Positions 23,427 through 32,617 of a stretch of 64,000 nucleotides of DNA are shown in pieces. The notes beneath the pieces are model-generated. The model did not search any database. It had not been told where the DNA came from and saw nothing but the letters and a program-made list of their open reading frames with translations. Every line of letters begins with the position of its first letter. Position 1 is the stretch's first letter. The stretch is from the NCBI GenBank assembly GCA_026391435.1, contig JAPLEJ010000005.1, forward strand, positions 62,001 to 126,000. Direction: 5' to 3'. The translations under genes were made by a program, and so were the position numbers. This stretch comes from Bacteroidota bacterium (lineage in GTDB: Bacteria; Bacteroidota; Bacteroidia; Chitinophagales; Chitinophagaceae).

Positions 23427-24302
23427 ATGTTGTATTCAATGACAGGTTACGGAAGAGCAGAATCCATTTTAAAAGATAAAACTTTTTTAGTGGAAGTGAA
23501 ATCCTTGAATGGCAAACAATTTGATGTACGCTTAAATGCCCCTTCCTTATTAAAGCCTTATGAAGTCGAAATAAGAAATAAGCTCAATGAGGAATTATTC
23601 AGAGGAAGTGTAGAATGTTCAATTTCTATTAAATCTAATGGTGCTTCAAAACCAGTGAGTGTCAATAAAGAACTTGCGAAGTCGTATTATCAACCCATTA
23701 TGGAGCTAGCCCAAGAATTGGGTATGGGAACCGAAAATATTTTGAGTACCCTTTTGAAAATGCCTGATGTGGTGTCGTCCACGAACGAGGTATTGACCGA
23801 GGAGGAATGGCAGTTTTTATTTACTTTATTAAAACAAGCCATTGATCATCTAATAAAACATCGCGGGGAAGAAGGTAAATCGATTGAAAAGGATTTATTA
23901 GAAAAAATCATTGCTATTGAAAAGCAACAAGCTGTCGTTGAAATACATGAACCTAATCGCCGTGAAAAAATTAAAGAGGGGATGGTTAAATTATTAGAGC
24001 AGCATGTAGGCGCAGATAAATATGATCATAACAGATTAGAGCAAGAGCTCATTTATTATATTGAAAAAATAGATATCTCCGAAGAGCGTGTTCGTTTAAA
24101 AAATCATTGCGATTATTTTAAGGACATGTTAAAGGAATCCGAACCTTGTAAGGGAAAAAAACTTTCCTTTATATTACAAGAAATAGGTAGAGAGATTAAT
24201 ACCACGGGTTCAAAAGCCAATGACGTGGATATTCAAAAGGCCGTCATTATGATGAAGGATGAGTTAGAGAAAGCAAAAGAGCAAATTTTAAATGTATTGT
24301 AA
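23427..24302 (+). CDS. yicC: YicC family endoribonuclease-like protein
   Basis: MLYSMTGYGRAE start and C-terminal FILQEIGREINTTGSKANDVDIQKAVIMMKDELEKAKEQILNV. Confidence 0.93.
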   Translation: MLYSMTGYGRAESILKDKTFLVEVKSLNGKQFDVRLNAPSLLKPYEVEIRNKLNEELFRGSVECSISIKSNGASKPVSVNKELAKSYYQPIMELAQELGMGTENILSTLLKMPDVVSSTNEVLTEEEWQFLFTLLKQAIDHLIKHRGEEGKSIEKDLLEKIIAIEKQQAVVEIHEPNRREKIKEGMVKLLEQHVGADKYDHNRLEQELIYYIEKIDISEERVRLKNHCDYFKDMLKESEPCKGKKLSFILQEIGREINTTGSKANDVDIQKAVIMMKDELEKAKEQILNVL

Positions 24303-24303
24303 A

Positions 24304-24783
24304 ATGCGGTCGTTCACATCCTACATATTATTTACTGGAATTTTATTGAGTTTGTTGATGTCTAGTTGTGAGCCCATTCAGTTGTATGAGCAAAATACCA
24401 TCTACCCCCAACATGAGTGGTCAAGTAAACAGGTTAATCATTATCAGTTTAACATTACGGATACCAATGCATTGTATAAAATCTTTTTTGTTGTAAGGCA
24501 TCATAATACCTATCGCTATAAAAACATCTGGCTACAAATGGACACACAATCTCCTTCAGATTCAGTTGTTAAGCAAACACTTAATTTGCAATTAGCAGAT
24601 GATCAAAAAGGATGGTTAGGTGTTGGTATGGACGATGTATATGATCAAAGAATTCCTATTAATGCGGTCCCCACTAAGCTTAAGAAGGGGGTGTATCGAT
24701 TTAGTATGCAACATACCATGAGGGAGGATCCACTTTCTGGCATTTTGTCAACAGGCTTGCGTGTCGAAAAAGTCCATTTATGA
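24304..24783 (+). CDS. gldH: gliding motility lipoprotein GldH
   Basis: Lipobox LLMSSC; YEQNTIYPQHEWSSKQVNHYQFNITDTNALYKIFFVVRHHNTYRYKNIWL GldH-like. Start re-assigned from 24292. Confidence 0.8.
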   Translation: MRSFTSYILFTGILLSLLMSSCEPIQLYEQNTIYPQHEWSSKQVNHYQFNITDTNALYKIFFVVRHHNTYRYKNIWLQMDTQSPSDSVVKQTLNLQLADDQKGWLGVGMDDVYDQRIPINAVPTKLKKGVYRFSMQHTMREDPLSGILSTGLRVEKVHL

Positions 24784-25763
24784 AAACAAGATGGTTTAAA
24801 ATAAACAAATTAAAATTTGTCAATTTTATTTACTGGATTTTTTTGACTTATATGATTGCTGCCTTTGTTTGGTGGTATGTGTCACTTGAAAAGCAAAATA
24901 ATGAAATTGCTTTCGTCAAATTTCAATCCATTCGATCAGACGACCCTGCATTAACCGCAAAAGTAAAAAGTATCGAGACGTATGAAGCTCGTAAAACAAA
25001 GCAATACATAGGCGAGGGTATTACTTTTTTATTTTTATTTTTATGGGGGGCCTTGTATGTATATCGATCCTTATTAAAACAATTAAAGTATTCCAATCAG
25101 CAGCAAAATTTTATGATGGCGGTGACGCATGAATTAAAAACGCCTATTGCCATTACCCAATTGAACATTGAAACCTTACTCAAGCGGGACTTAGACGCGA
25201 TACAACAAAAAATGCTGATTGAAAATACTTTAAAAGAAACACACCGACTGGATGCGCTTTGTAACAATATTTTATTAGCCTCTCAATTAGATATGGGTCA
25301 GTATGTGTCAGACATGCAGGTGATGGATTTATCAAGTACACTTCAATCTGTGCTTCATTCCTTTCAAGAACGATTCCCGAATCGAAATTTAATTTTGGAT
25401 ATAGATCCTTCTGTTTTTATACAAGGTGAACCTTTGCTTATTCAATTATTAATTAATAACTTATTAGACAATGCGCATAAATATTCGCCATTGACAAGCA
25501 CTGTTCATATATTACTTAAGACGACATCCCATGAAATTAAATTAATGATTAAAGACAATGGGATAGGGATTCCTGTGGAAGAAAGAGAAAAAATATTTGA
25601 AAAATTTTATCGAATTGGAGATGAGTCTACACGAACCACCAAAGGCACGGGCCTAGGTCTTTATTTATGTAAAAAAATAAGTGCATTTCATCATGCTTCT
25701 CTTAAAGTGGAACCCAATGTACCCAATGGGAGTATTTTTATTTTAAATTTTCCATTAAGATGA
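24780..25763 (+). CDS. sensor histidine kinase
   Basis: Two TM segments, H-box FMMAVTHELKTPIAITQLN, N-box NNLLDNAHKYSP, GTGLGLYLCKK. Confidence 0.93.
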   Translation: MKTRWFKINKLKFVNFIYWIFLTYMIAAFVWWYVSLEKQNNEIAFVKFQSIRSDDPALTAKVKSIETYEARKTKQYIGEGITFLFLFLWGALYVYRSLLKQLKYSNQQQNFMMAVTHELKTPIAITQLNIETLLKRDLDAIQQKMLIENTLKETHRLDALCNNILLASQLDMGQYVSDMQVMDLSSTLQSVLHSFQERFPNRNLILDIDPSVFIQGEPLLIQLLINNLLDNAHKYSPLTSTVHILLKTTSHEIKLMIKDNGIGIPVEEREKIFEKFYRIGDESTRTTKGTGLGLYLCKKISAFHHASLKVEPNVPNGSIFILNFPLR

Positions 25764-26464
25764 GTATTCAGAAACAAACTATTTTAGTAGTGGAAGATGA
25801 AGTCCATTTACACGAAGCGCTCAAATTAAATTTGGAATTAGAAGGCTATGAAGTAAGCTCTGCTTTTGATGGACCCAATGCATTAAACCAAATTCAACAT
25901 GCTCATTTTGATTTAATTATTTTAGATGTGATGTTGCCTGGTATGGATGGCTATACTATTGTTGAATCGGTTCGATTACATCATATCAACACTCCAATAT
26001 TAATTTTAAGTGCAAAAAATACGAGTGCGAATAGGGTGCAAGGATTAAAATTAGGAGCCGATGATTATTTAACCAAACCTTTTAATTTAGAAGAATTATT
26101 ATTACGCGTTTCAAAATTAATTCAAAAATCAGGGACTCCTACCACCACACTTGTTTCCAACGATACTTATTCTTTTTCAGGTCATACTATTTATTTTAAA
26201 TTATTGCAAGCCACCTTAGGTAGCGGAGAAAAAATAAACTTGACTAAAAAAGAAGCAATGTTACTAAAGCTGCTCATTGAAAATAAAAATACCATCATTA
26301 CAAGGGAGCGCATTTTGCAAACAGTATGGGGTTACCAGGTATTTCCCAATACCCGAACAATTGATAATTTTATTCTCAATTTTAGGAAATATTTCGAATC
26401 AGATAGTAAAAATCCCCTCCATTTTATATCGATCCGTGGGATCGGCTATAAATTTCAAGATTAA
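25760..26464 (+). CDS. OmpR/PhoB-family response regulator
   Basis: Receiver domain (LVVEDEVHLHEAL, LIILDVMLPGMDGY, LTKPFNLEELLLR) plus winged-helix C-terminus. Confidence 0.95.
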   Translation: MSIQKQTILVVEDEVHLHEALKLNLELEGYEVSSAFDGPNALNQIQHAHFDLIILDVMLPGMDGYTIVESVRLHHINTPILILSAKNTSANRVQGLKLGADDYLTKPFNLEELLLRVSKLIQKSGTPTTTLVSNDTYSFSGHTIYFKLLQATLGSGEKINLTKKEAMLLKLLIENKNTIITRERILQTVWGYQVFPNTRTIDNFILNFRKYFESDSKNPLHFISIRGIGYKFQD

Positions 26465-26505
26465 TCGATTTTTAAGCAATCTTTAGTCCATTTTGTCGTT
26501 AATTC

Positions 26506-26522
26506 TAGTAGTTAAACTACTA
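26506..26522. repeat. 17-bp perfect dyad TAGTAGTT-A-AACTACTA just upstream of the 26525 start codon
   Basis: 8-bp perfect arms, 1-nt centre; ends 2 nt before ATG. Confidence 0.8.
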
Positions 26523-26524
26523 AC

Positions 26525-27658
26525 ATGTCATTGTCGTCCATAAAAGATTTTGTTGAACCTATTAATGTGGCCCATATTTCAAAAGATGAGGGCTATAGGG
26601 ATACCCAATTAGGCAAACACATCAAGGTAAATGAAGGGACTATTCCGGATATTACGGATGCCGACATTGTCATCATAGGTGCAGGTGAATGCCGTGGGGC
26701 AGGTTTTGCATTAAATGGTCATGCTGCAGCTAATGCCATAAGGACGGCTTTATATGATTTATATTATTGGCATGCGCAGGTGAATGTAGTAGATATTGGA
26801 AATGTGAAAAATGGTCAAAGTATTCAGGATAGTTATGCTGCCTTGAGGACGGTAATTTCAGAGTTGATTGTACAAAATAAAAAAGTGGTCATTATTGGGG
26901 GTGCGCATGATTTAACATTGGCACAATACCATTCTTATACCTCTATTCCTACTTTAGTGAATGCAGTAGTAGTGGATGCTAAAATAGATTTAGACCTTGA
27001 AGCAAGATTGCCCAGGGATCATTTTTTAGAAGAGTTATTTACGGGTTTACCCAATCACTTGAATCATTACAGCCATATTGGTTTTCAAAGTTATTTTATG
27101 CATCCGCATATGTTGGAGACCATTGATAAACTTAGATTTGATTGCTTCCGATTAGGAAAAGTGCGAGAAGGGATTGAGGAAATGGAACCTGTCATTAGAG
27201 ATAGTCACATGATGAGCTTTGATATTAGTGCCATACAAAATGCACAAGCCCCTGCTAATTTAGTAACACCGAATGGATTTAATGGGGAGGAAGCTTGTAC
27301 TTTAATGCAATATGCAGGCATGAGCTGGAAAACAAGTACGATAGGATTATTTGGTTATCAAGCCGAACTAGATGTACACGGTATGACAGCGATTCAAATG
27401 GCACAAATGATTTGGTATATTATGGATGGCGTTCAAAAAGGGAAAAAGGAAGCGCCATTAAGTGATTCGGATAGGTTTAAAGAATTTCATATTGCTTTTT
27501 CAGATATTGAAACTAACTTTTTACAAAGTAAGAGTACGGGCAGATGGTGGATGCAAATGCATAATAATGAATGGGGTCCTTGTAGTTATAAGGATTATTT
27601 AGTAGCTTCCAATAACGAAATTCCAGAAAGATGGCTAAGGGCTTTAGAAAGGGAGTAA
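26525..27658 (+). CDS. arginase/formiminoglutamase-fold (ureohydrolase superfamily) protein with altered metal site
   Basis: 377 aa; GGAHDLTLAQ retained; DAHxD position reads DAKID; SxDxDxxDP position reads SFDISAIQNAQAP. Confidence 0.8.
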   Translation: MSLSSIKDFVEPINVAHISKDEGYRDTQLGKHIKVNEGTIPDITDADIVIIGAGECRGAGFALNGHAAANAIRTALYDLYYWHAQVNVVDIGNVKNGQSIQDSYAALRTVISELIVQNKKVVIIGGAHDLTLAQYHSYTSIPTLVNAVVVDAKIDLDLEARLPRDHFLEELFTGLPNHLNHYSHIGFQSYFMHPHMLETIDKLRFDCFRLGKVREGIEEMEPVIRDSHMMSFDISAIQNAQAPANLVTPNGFNGEEACTLMQYAGMSWKTSTIGLFGYQAELDVHGMTAIQMAQMIWYIMDGVQKGKKEAPLSDSDRFKEFHIAFSDIETNFLQSKSTGRWWMQMHNNEWGPCSYKDYLVASNNEIPERWLRALERE

Positions 27659-28947
27659 TTCATTCATCCCATTTTATTTCAATTTTATTTTGCTGTGTTT
27701 TAAGTGCTTGTAGTATTCAAAAGGCGCAAAAAACATTATTACAATCAGATGCATTAAAGGGAGCGCACATTGGTATTGCTGTATACAATGACACCAAGCA
27801 GCAATGGATAGACCAATATCAAAGTGATCATTACTTTACCCCAGCAAGTAATACAAAAATATTAGCAACTTATGTTGCTTTAAAATATTTAGGAGATTCT
27901 TTGCCAGGTTTTAAGATGGCAGAAAATATGGATACCCTATTTTTAACTCCATTGGGTGATCCTAGTTTCTTACATCCCGATTTTCAATATCAACCCGTGG
28001 TGGATTTGATTAAAAATTCTAAAAAACAAATAGTGATTCAAGTGGAACAATCAATGGACCACTTTGAATTAATGGGGAATGGTTGGGCCTGGAATGATTA
28101 TGCCGAAGATTATCAACCTCAAAGAAGCAGAATGCCCATTTATGGTAATGTGGTTCATTTTTATCAGGCCAATGGAAAGTTAGGGATACAGCCTTTTTAT
28201 TTTTTCAAAGACATGACCGATGTAGCTAGTGGCTATCAAAAAAATTGGACAAGAAAACAAGTTGGAAATATTTTTTATAATACAGCGAAACAAAATACAG
28301 CCCCTTATTTTCAAGTTCCATTTGATGCTTATGCTCAGCCACAACTACCTGTAGCGCTCTTAAGTGATACTTTAAAAAAAGAAATTCATTCAGTAGCCTA
28401 TTCTTCTTTATTGAACAGTAAAATAATCAAAACAGTACCCACCGATTCTTTATTAAAAATAATGATGCGTCGAAGCGACAATTTTTTTGCTGAGCAAGTA
28501 TTATTAATGGCGAGTGAGCAATTATTAGGAAAGATAGATGACGCTGCATTTATTGACACGGTACTTAAAACCGATTTTGCTTCACTACCACAAAAAATGC
28601 GATGGGCAGATGGCAGTGGCTTAAGTAGGTACAATTTAAATACCCCTGAAAACTATATTGCCATTTTAAAACAAATGCAGGATCAATTTGGACAGGCTCG
28701 TGTTGCTAATATATTTGAAACAGGCGGGGTGGGCACACTTTCTTCCTATTATAAAAATTTTCCTGGCGAACTACATGCTAAAACAGGAAGCTTAGGAAAT
28801 CAGATTGCATTGAGTGGATTTATATTTACTCAAAAAAATCAGAAATTATATTTTTCAATATTAGTTTCTAATCACATGAGTCCTACAAGTGCAGCGGTAC
28901 GAAAAGCAGTAGAAGCTTATTTAAGAACGGTTGCGAGTAAAAATTAA
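27631..28947 (+). CDS. dacB: D-alanyl-D-alanine carboxypeptidase/endopeptidase (PBP4-type)
   Basis: SxxK (PASNTK), SDN (RRSDNFF), KTG (HAKTGSLG) motifs; lipobox LSAC. Confidence 0.9.
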   Translation: MAKGFRKGVIHSSHFISILFCCVLSACSIQKAQKTLLQSDALKGAHIGIAVYNDTKQQWIDQYQSDHYFTPASNTKILATYVALKYLGDSLPGFKMAENMDTLFLTPLGDPSFLHPDFQYQPVVDLIKNSKKQIVIQVEQSMDHFELMGNGWAWNDYAEDYQPQRSRMPIYGNVVHFYQANGKLGIQPFYFFKDMTDVASGYQKNWTRKQVGNIFYNTAKQNTAPYFQVPFDAYAQPQLPVALLSDTLKKEIHSVAYSSLLNSKIIKTVPTDSLLKIMMRRSDNFFAEQVLLMASEQLLGKIDDAAFIDTVLKTDFASLPQKMRWADGSGLSRYNLNTPENYIAILKQMQDQFGQARVANIFETGGVGTLSSYYKNFPGELHAKTGSLGNQIALSGFIFTQKNQKLYFSILVSNHMSPTSAAVRKAVEAYLRTVASKN

Positions 28948-28954
28948 AAACGGT

Positions 28955-30826
28955 CTATCTACTAAATAATCCATCTAAGTAGCCTTCCTTAAATTCAACA
29001 TAAGTAGGTGCCCCAGAGGCGGTAACATTGGGGATATCACATTGGCTCAACATTTCAATAATAGAATGCATTTCCTTTTGTGTAAGCGATTGTCCCGCTT
29101 TTATGGCCATCTGTCTTGACATACAACGAATTAATTTTTCACGCTTACTATATTTCACTTCGCCACTAAAATGTTTGAATTGCTCGAGCAATAATTCAAT
29201 GGCATTTTTTTCATTGCCCGATAAAATATCGGCTGGGATACCTTGAATGATAAAGCTATTGTTTCCAAAGGATTCAATTTCATAACCAATAATGGCTAAG
29301 TCTTCTAACATCTCGTCTAATAAAATAGCATCGCTAGGATTTAATTCTAAAACAACTGGGAATAAACTTTTTTGAGTGGCATGAGCTTGGATACTCGCTT
29401 TTTGATATTTTTCATACAATACCCTTTCATGCGCTAATTGTTGGTGTAAAATGATACAACCACTTTGTGTAGGCGCAATGATATAGGTATGATGCAATTG
29501 TAATAATACAGCGTCTTCGATTACGCTCAATCCCTCTTCTTCCTTATACAAACCCATTGACGAAGACTTTACAATATAGGAATCAGGCGACACCTGCATT
29601 TCTCCCATTTCATTGGCTTGGGAATTACTACTCGGAATAGTAGTAAAAAAGTTTTCTAAATCGGAGTTCCCACCTTTTTCAGATTTTGGAATAAAGTGGG
29701 CTTGATTTTTTTGTGTAAAGCCAGCATAAAGAGAATGGCTTGTAGCGCCTTGTATTTTGTCGGCTGTAAATGGTTTTTGAATTGCGTCCAATTGTTGGAT
29801 ATCAGCATCTAAAGAAAAATCAAGTGAAGGGGCAATGCTAAACTGTGCAAGTGCATGTTTCACGGCTGCTTGAACAAAAGCGTATATAATTTTATCGTCC
29901 TCGAATTTAATTTCTTGTTTGGTAGGGTGTACATTGATATCTATTTGCGAAGGGTCAACATCAATGTATAAAATATAACTTGGATAACTATCCTTTGGCA
30001 ATAAACCTTCAAAGGCATTGGCTACAGCATGATGTAAATAGGCGCTTTTAATAAAACGACGATTCACAAAAAAATACTGATCACTTCTTGTTTTGCGCGC
30101 CGTTTCGGGCTTGCCTACAAAACCAGAAACGGTTAAGTAATCGGTTTGTTCACCGACAGCCACTAATTTTGTTTGATACTGATTGCCTAATACTTGAATG
30201 GCTCTTTGTTTAAAACTACCCCCTTCCCAATGATACACATCCTGCCCATTACTACTTAAAGTAAAAAGTATTTCAGGAAAAGATAAAGCTACTCTTGTAA
30301 ACTCTTCAATAATATGTTTTAATTCGGCCGAATTACTTTTTAAAAAATTACGCCTTGCAGGCACATTAAAAAATAAATTCTTCATTGAGATACTGGTTCC
30401 ATTTTCATGTGCAACCGAATTGCATTCAATGACCTTGCTATTTTCAATTTCTACTAATGTGCCTAATTCATCCTCGGCTCGCTTGGTTTTTAAACTTACT
30501 TGCGCCACTGCCGCAATAGAAGCTAAAGCTTCACCACGAAAACCCATGGTTCTAATTTGAAATAGATCCTCGATTGTACTAATCTTACTTGTGGCATGTC
30601 GGGCAAACGCATTTTGAGCGTCACCTACACTCATACCCTTGCCATTGTCTATTACTTGTATCAAAGCTTTACCGGCATCATTTACAATTAATCTAATTTG
30701 AGTGGCGCCTGCATCTACCGCATTCTCCATTAATTCCTTTACGGCACTAGCCGGCCTTTGAATCACTTCGCCAGCAGCAATTTGATTCGCAATGTGATCA
30801 GGAAGTAAATGAATGGTGTCCGACAA
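28955..30826 (-). CDS. mutL: DNA mismatch repair protein MutL, TTG start
   Basis: GHKL N-terminus (IANQIAAGEVIQRPASAVKELMENAVDAGA, DNGKGM, FRGEALASIAAV). Confidence 0.96.
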   Translation of the reverse strand: MSDTIHLLPDHIANQIAAGEVIQRPASAVKELMENAVDAGATQIRLIVNDAGKALIQVIDNGKGMSVGDAQNAFARHATSKISTIEDLFQIRTMGFRGEALASIAAVAQVSLKTKRAEDELGTLVEIENSKVIECNSVAHENGTSISMKNLFFNVPARRNFLKSNSAELKHIIEEFTRVALSFPEILFTLSSNGQDVYHWEGGSFKQRAIQVLGNQYQTKLVAVGEQTDYLTVSGFVGKPETARKTRSDQYFFVNRRFIKSAYLHHAVANAFEGLLPKDSYPSYILYIDVDPSQIDINVHPTKQEIKFEDDKIIYAFVQAAVKHALAQFSIAPSLDFSLDADIQQLDAIQKPFTADKIQGATSHSLYAGFTQKNQAHFIPKSEKGGNSDLENFFTTIPSSNSQANEMGEMQVSPDSYIVKSSSMGLYKEEEGLSVIEDAVLLQLHHTYIIAPTQSGCIILHQQLAHERVLYEKYQKASIQAHATQKSLFPVVLELNPSDAILLDEMLEDLAIIGYEIESFGNNSFIIQGIPADILSGNEKNAIELLLEQFKHFSGEVKYSKREKLIRCMSRQMAIKAGQSLTQKEMHSIIEMLSQCDIPNVTASGAPTYVEFKEGYLDGLFSR

Positions 30827-30847
30827 TTTTTAATGTTTTAAAGTGTG

Positions 30848-30864
30848 TAAAAGTAGTAAATTTG
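30848..30864. promoter_or_regulatory. back-to-back -7 boxes: TACTTTTA (minus, 30848-30855) for mutL and TAAATTTG (plus, 30857-30864) for the M3 peptidase
   Basis: Two consensus-like -7 boxes on opposite strands separated by 1 bp. Confidence 0.45.
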
Positions 30865-30883
30865 CCACTTAAAATTTCATCTT

Positions 30884-32608
30884 ATGCTGAGAACTGCGGA
30901 CATTCAAAAACTACCCCATCATTTTTTACCGTCTAATTTTGAACTCACCCAATGGGAAAGCCTTGAGCCGTATTTTAAAGCCTTAGTAGACAGGGAAATT
31001 ACCGACAAAACCAGCCTTGAAAACTGGATGCAGGATTTGAGTGAATTGGAGGCTTTTGTAAGTGAAGATGCTTGTTGGCGTCAGATTAAAATGACCTGTG
31101 ATACCACTGATGCTAGTTTAGAAGCAGCATTTACTTTTTTCTGCATGGAAATTCAGCCTAAAATCCAACCTTATGCAGATGCTTTAAATAAAAAATTAAT
31201 TCAATGTCCTTTTACAAGCAGCCTAGATCAAAATGAATATTTTACTTATTTACGATCTGTGAAAAAAAGTATTGATTTATTTAGAGAACAAAATATACCC
31301 TTACAAGCGGAGTTAAGTGTATTGCAACAACAGTATGGTACCATCGCGGGCAGAATGACGATTACAGTAGATGAAAAAGAATACACTTTACAACAAGCCG
31401 CACAATTTTTAGAAAGCGAAGACCGTGCAAAAAGAGAGGAAGTGTATCTAAAAATTCAAGAACGCCGATTACAAGATAAGCAAGCCATGCATGATTTATT
31501 TACATCGCTTATTCAAAAAAGACATCAAGTGGCATTGAATGCGGGCTTTCAAAATTATCGTGATTATAAGTTTGTTGAATTAGGTCGATTTGATTATACC
31601 AAAGAAGACTGTTATCAATTTCATCAGGCGATTAAATTACATGTTCTTCCTATCATTGATAAAATTTATGAACGAAAAAAAAATAAGTTAGGATTAACCA
31701 CACTTAAGCCATGGGATACCGAAGCAGAACCTGCTGGCACCAAGCCTTTACGCCCCTTCACCAATGGCAAGGATTTATATAATAAATCAGTCACTTGCTT
31801 TGAACAAATTGATCCCTTTTTTGCTGACTGCTTAAAAAAGATGGATGCCTTGAAGCATTTTGATTTAGAAAGTAGACAAGGTAAAGCGCCGGGAGGCTAT
31901 AATTGTCCATTAGCGGAATCAGGAGCGCCTTTTATTTTTATGAATGCAGCGGGTCAAATGGGAGATGTGACTACCATGGTACACGAAGTGGGACATGCGA
32001 TTCATTCATTTTTAGCGCATCCATTACCATTAAGTGGGTTTAAAGAATATCCAATGGAGATTGCCGAAGTAGCAAGTATGTCCATGGAATTATTTACAAT
32101 GAATCATTGGCAAGCATTTTTTGATAATGAAGAAGATTTAAAGCGTGCACAAGAACATCAATTAGAAAGAACCATTACTATTTTTCCTTGGATTGCGATC
32201 ATAGATAAATTCCAACATTGGGTGTATGAAAATCCAAATCATACGATTGAAGAGCGAACAGAAGAGTGGACAAAAATTACGAAAGAATTTTCGACAAATA
32301 GTATTGATTATTCAGGATTAGATGTGTACCGAGCGATAGGATGGCAAAGGCAATTACATTTATTTGAAGTCCCTTTTTATTATATCGAATATGGGATTGC
32401 GCAATTAGGTGCTATTGGTATGTGGATGCAGTATCAAAAAAATCCTTCCCTTGCTTTAGAAAATTATATGAACGCTTTAAGTTTAGGGGGGACTAGAACG
32501 CTTCCTGATCTGTATCAAACAGCAGGCATTTCCTTTGACTTTTCCTCTGACTATGTAAAATCTTTAATGGATTTCACGAACGAGGCTTTAGAAAAATTAT
32601 ATCAATAG
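30884..32608 (+). CDS. M3 family metallopeptidase (oligoendopeptidase F-like)
   Basis: 574 aa; HEVGHAIHSFL zinc motif with downstream MEIAEVASMSMEL. Confidence 0.93.
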   Translation: MLRTADIQKLPHHFLPSNFELTQWESLEPYFKALVDREITDKTSLENWMQDLSELEAFVSEDACWRQIKMTCDTTDASLEAAFTFFCMEIQPKIQPYADALNKKLIQCPFTSSLDQNEYFTYLRSVKKSIDLFREQNIPLQAELSVLQQQYGTIAGRMTITVDEKEYTLQQAAQFLESEDRAKREEVYLKIQERRLQDKQAMHDLFTSLIQKRHQVALNAGFQNYRDYKFVELGRFDYTKEDCYQFHQAIKLHVLPIIDKIYERKKNKLGLTTLKPWDTEAEPAGTKPLRPFTNGKDLYNKSVTCFEQIDPFFADCLKKMDALKHFDLESRQGKAPGGYNCPLAESGAPFIFMNAAGQMGDVTTMVHEVGHAIHSFLAHPLPLSGFKEYPMEIAEVASMSMELFTMNHWQAFFDNEEDLKRAQEHQLERTITIFPWIAIIDKFQHWVYENPNHTIEERTEEWTKITKEFSTNSIDYSGLDVYRAIGWQRQLHLFEVPFYYIEYGIAQLGAIGMWMQYQKNPSLALENYMNALSLGGTRTLPDLYQTAGISFDFSSDYVKSLMDFTNEALEKLYQ

Positions 32609-32617
32609 AGTAGGGAA

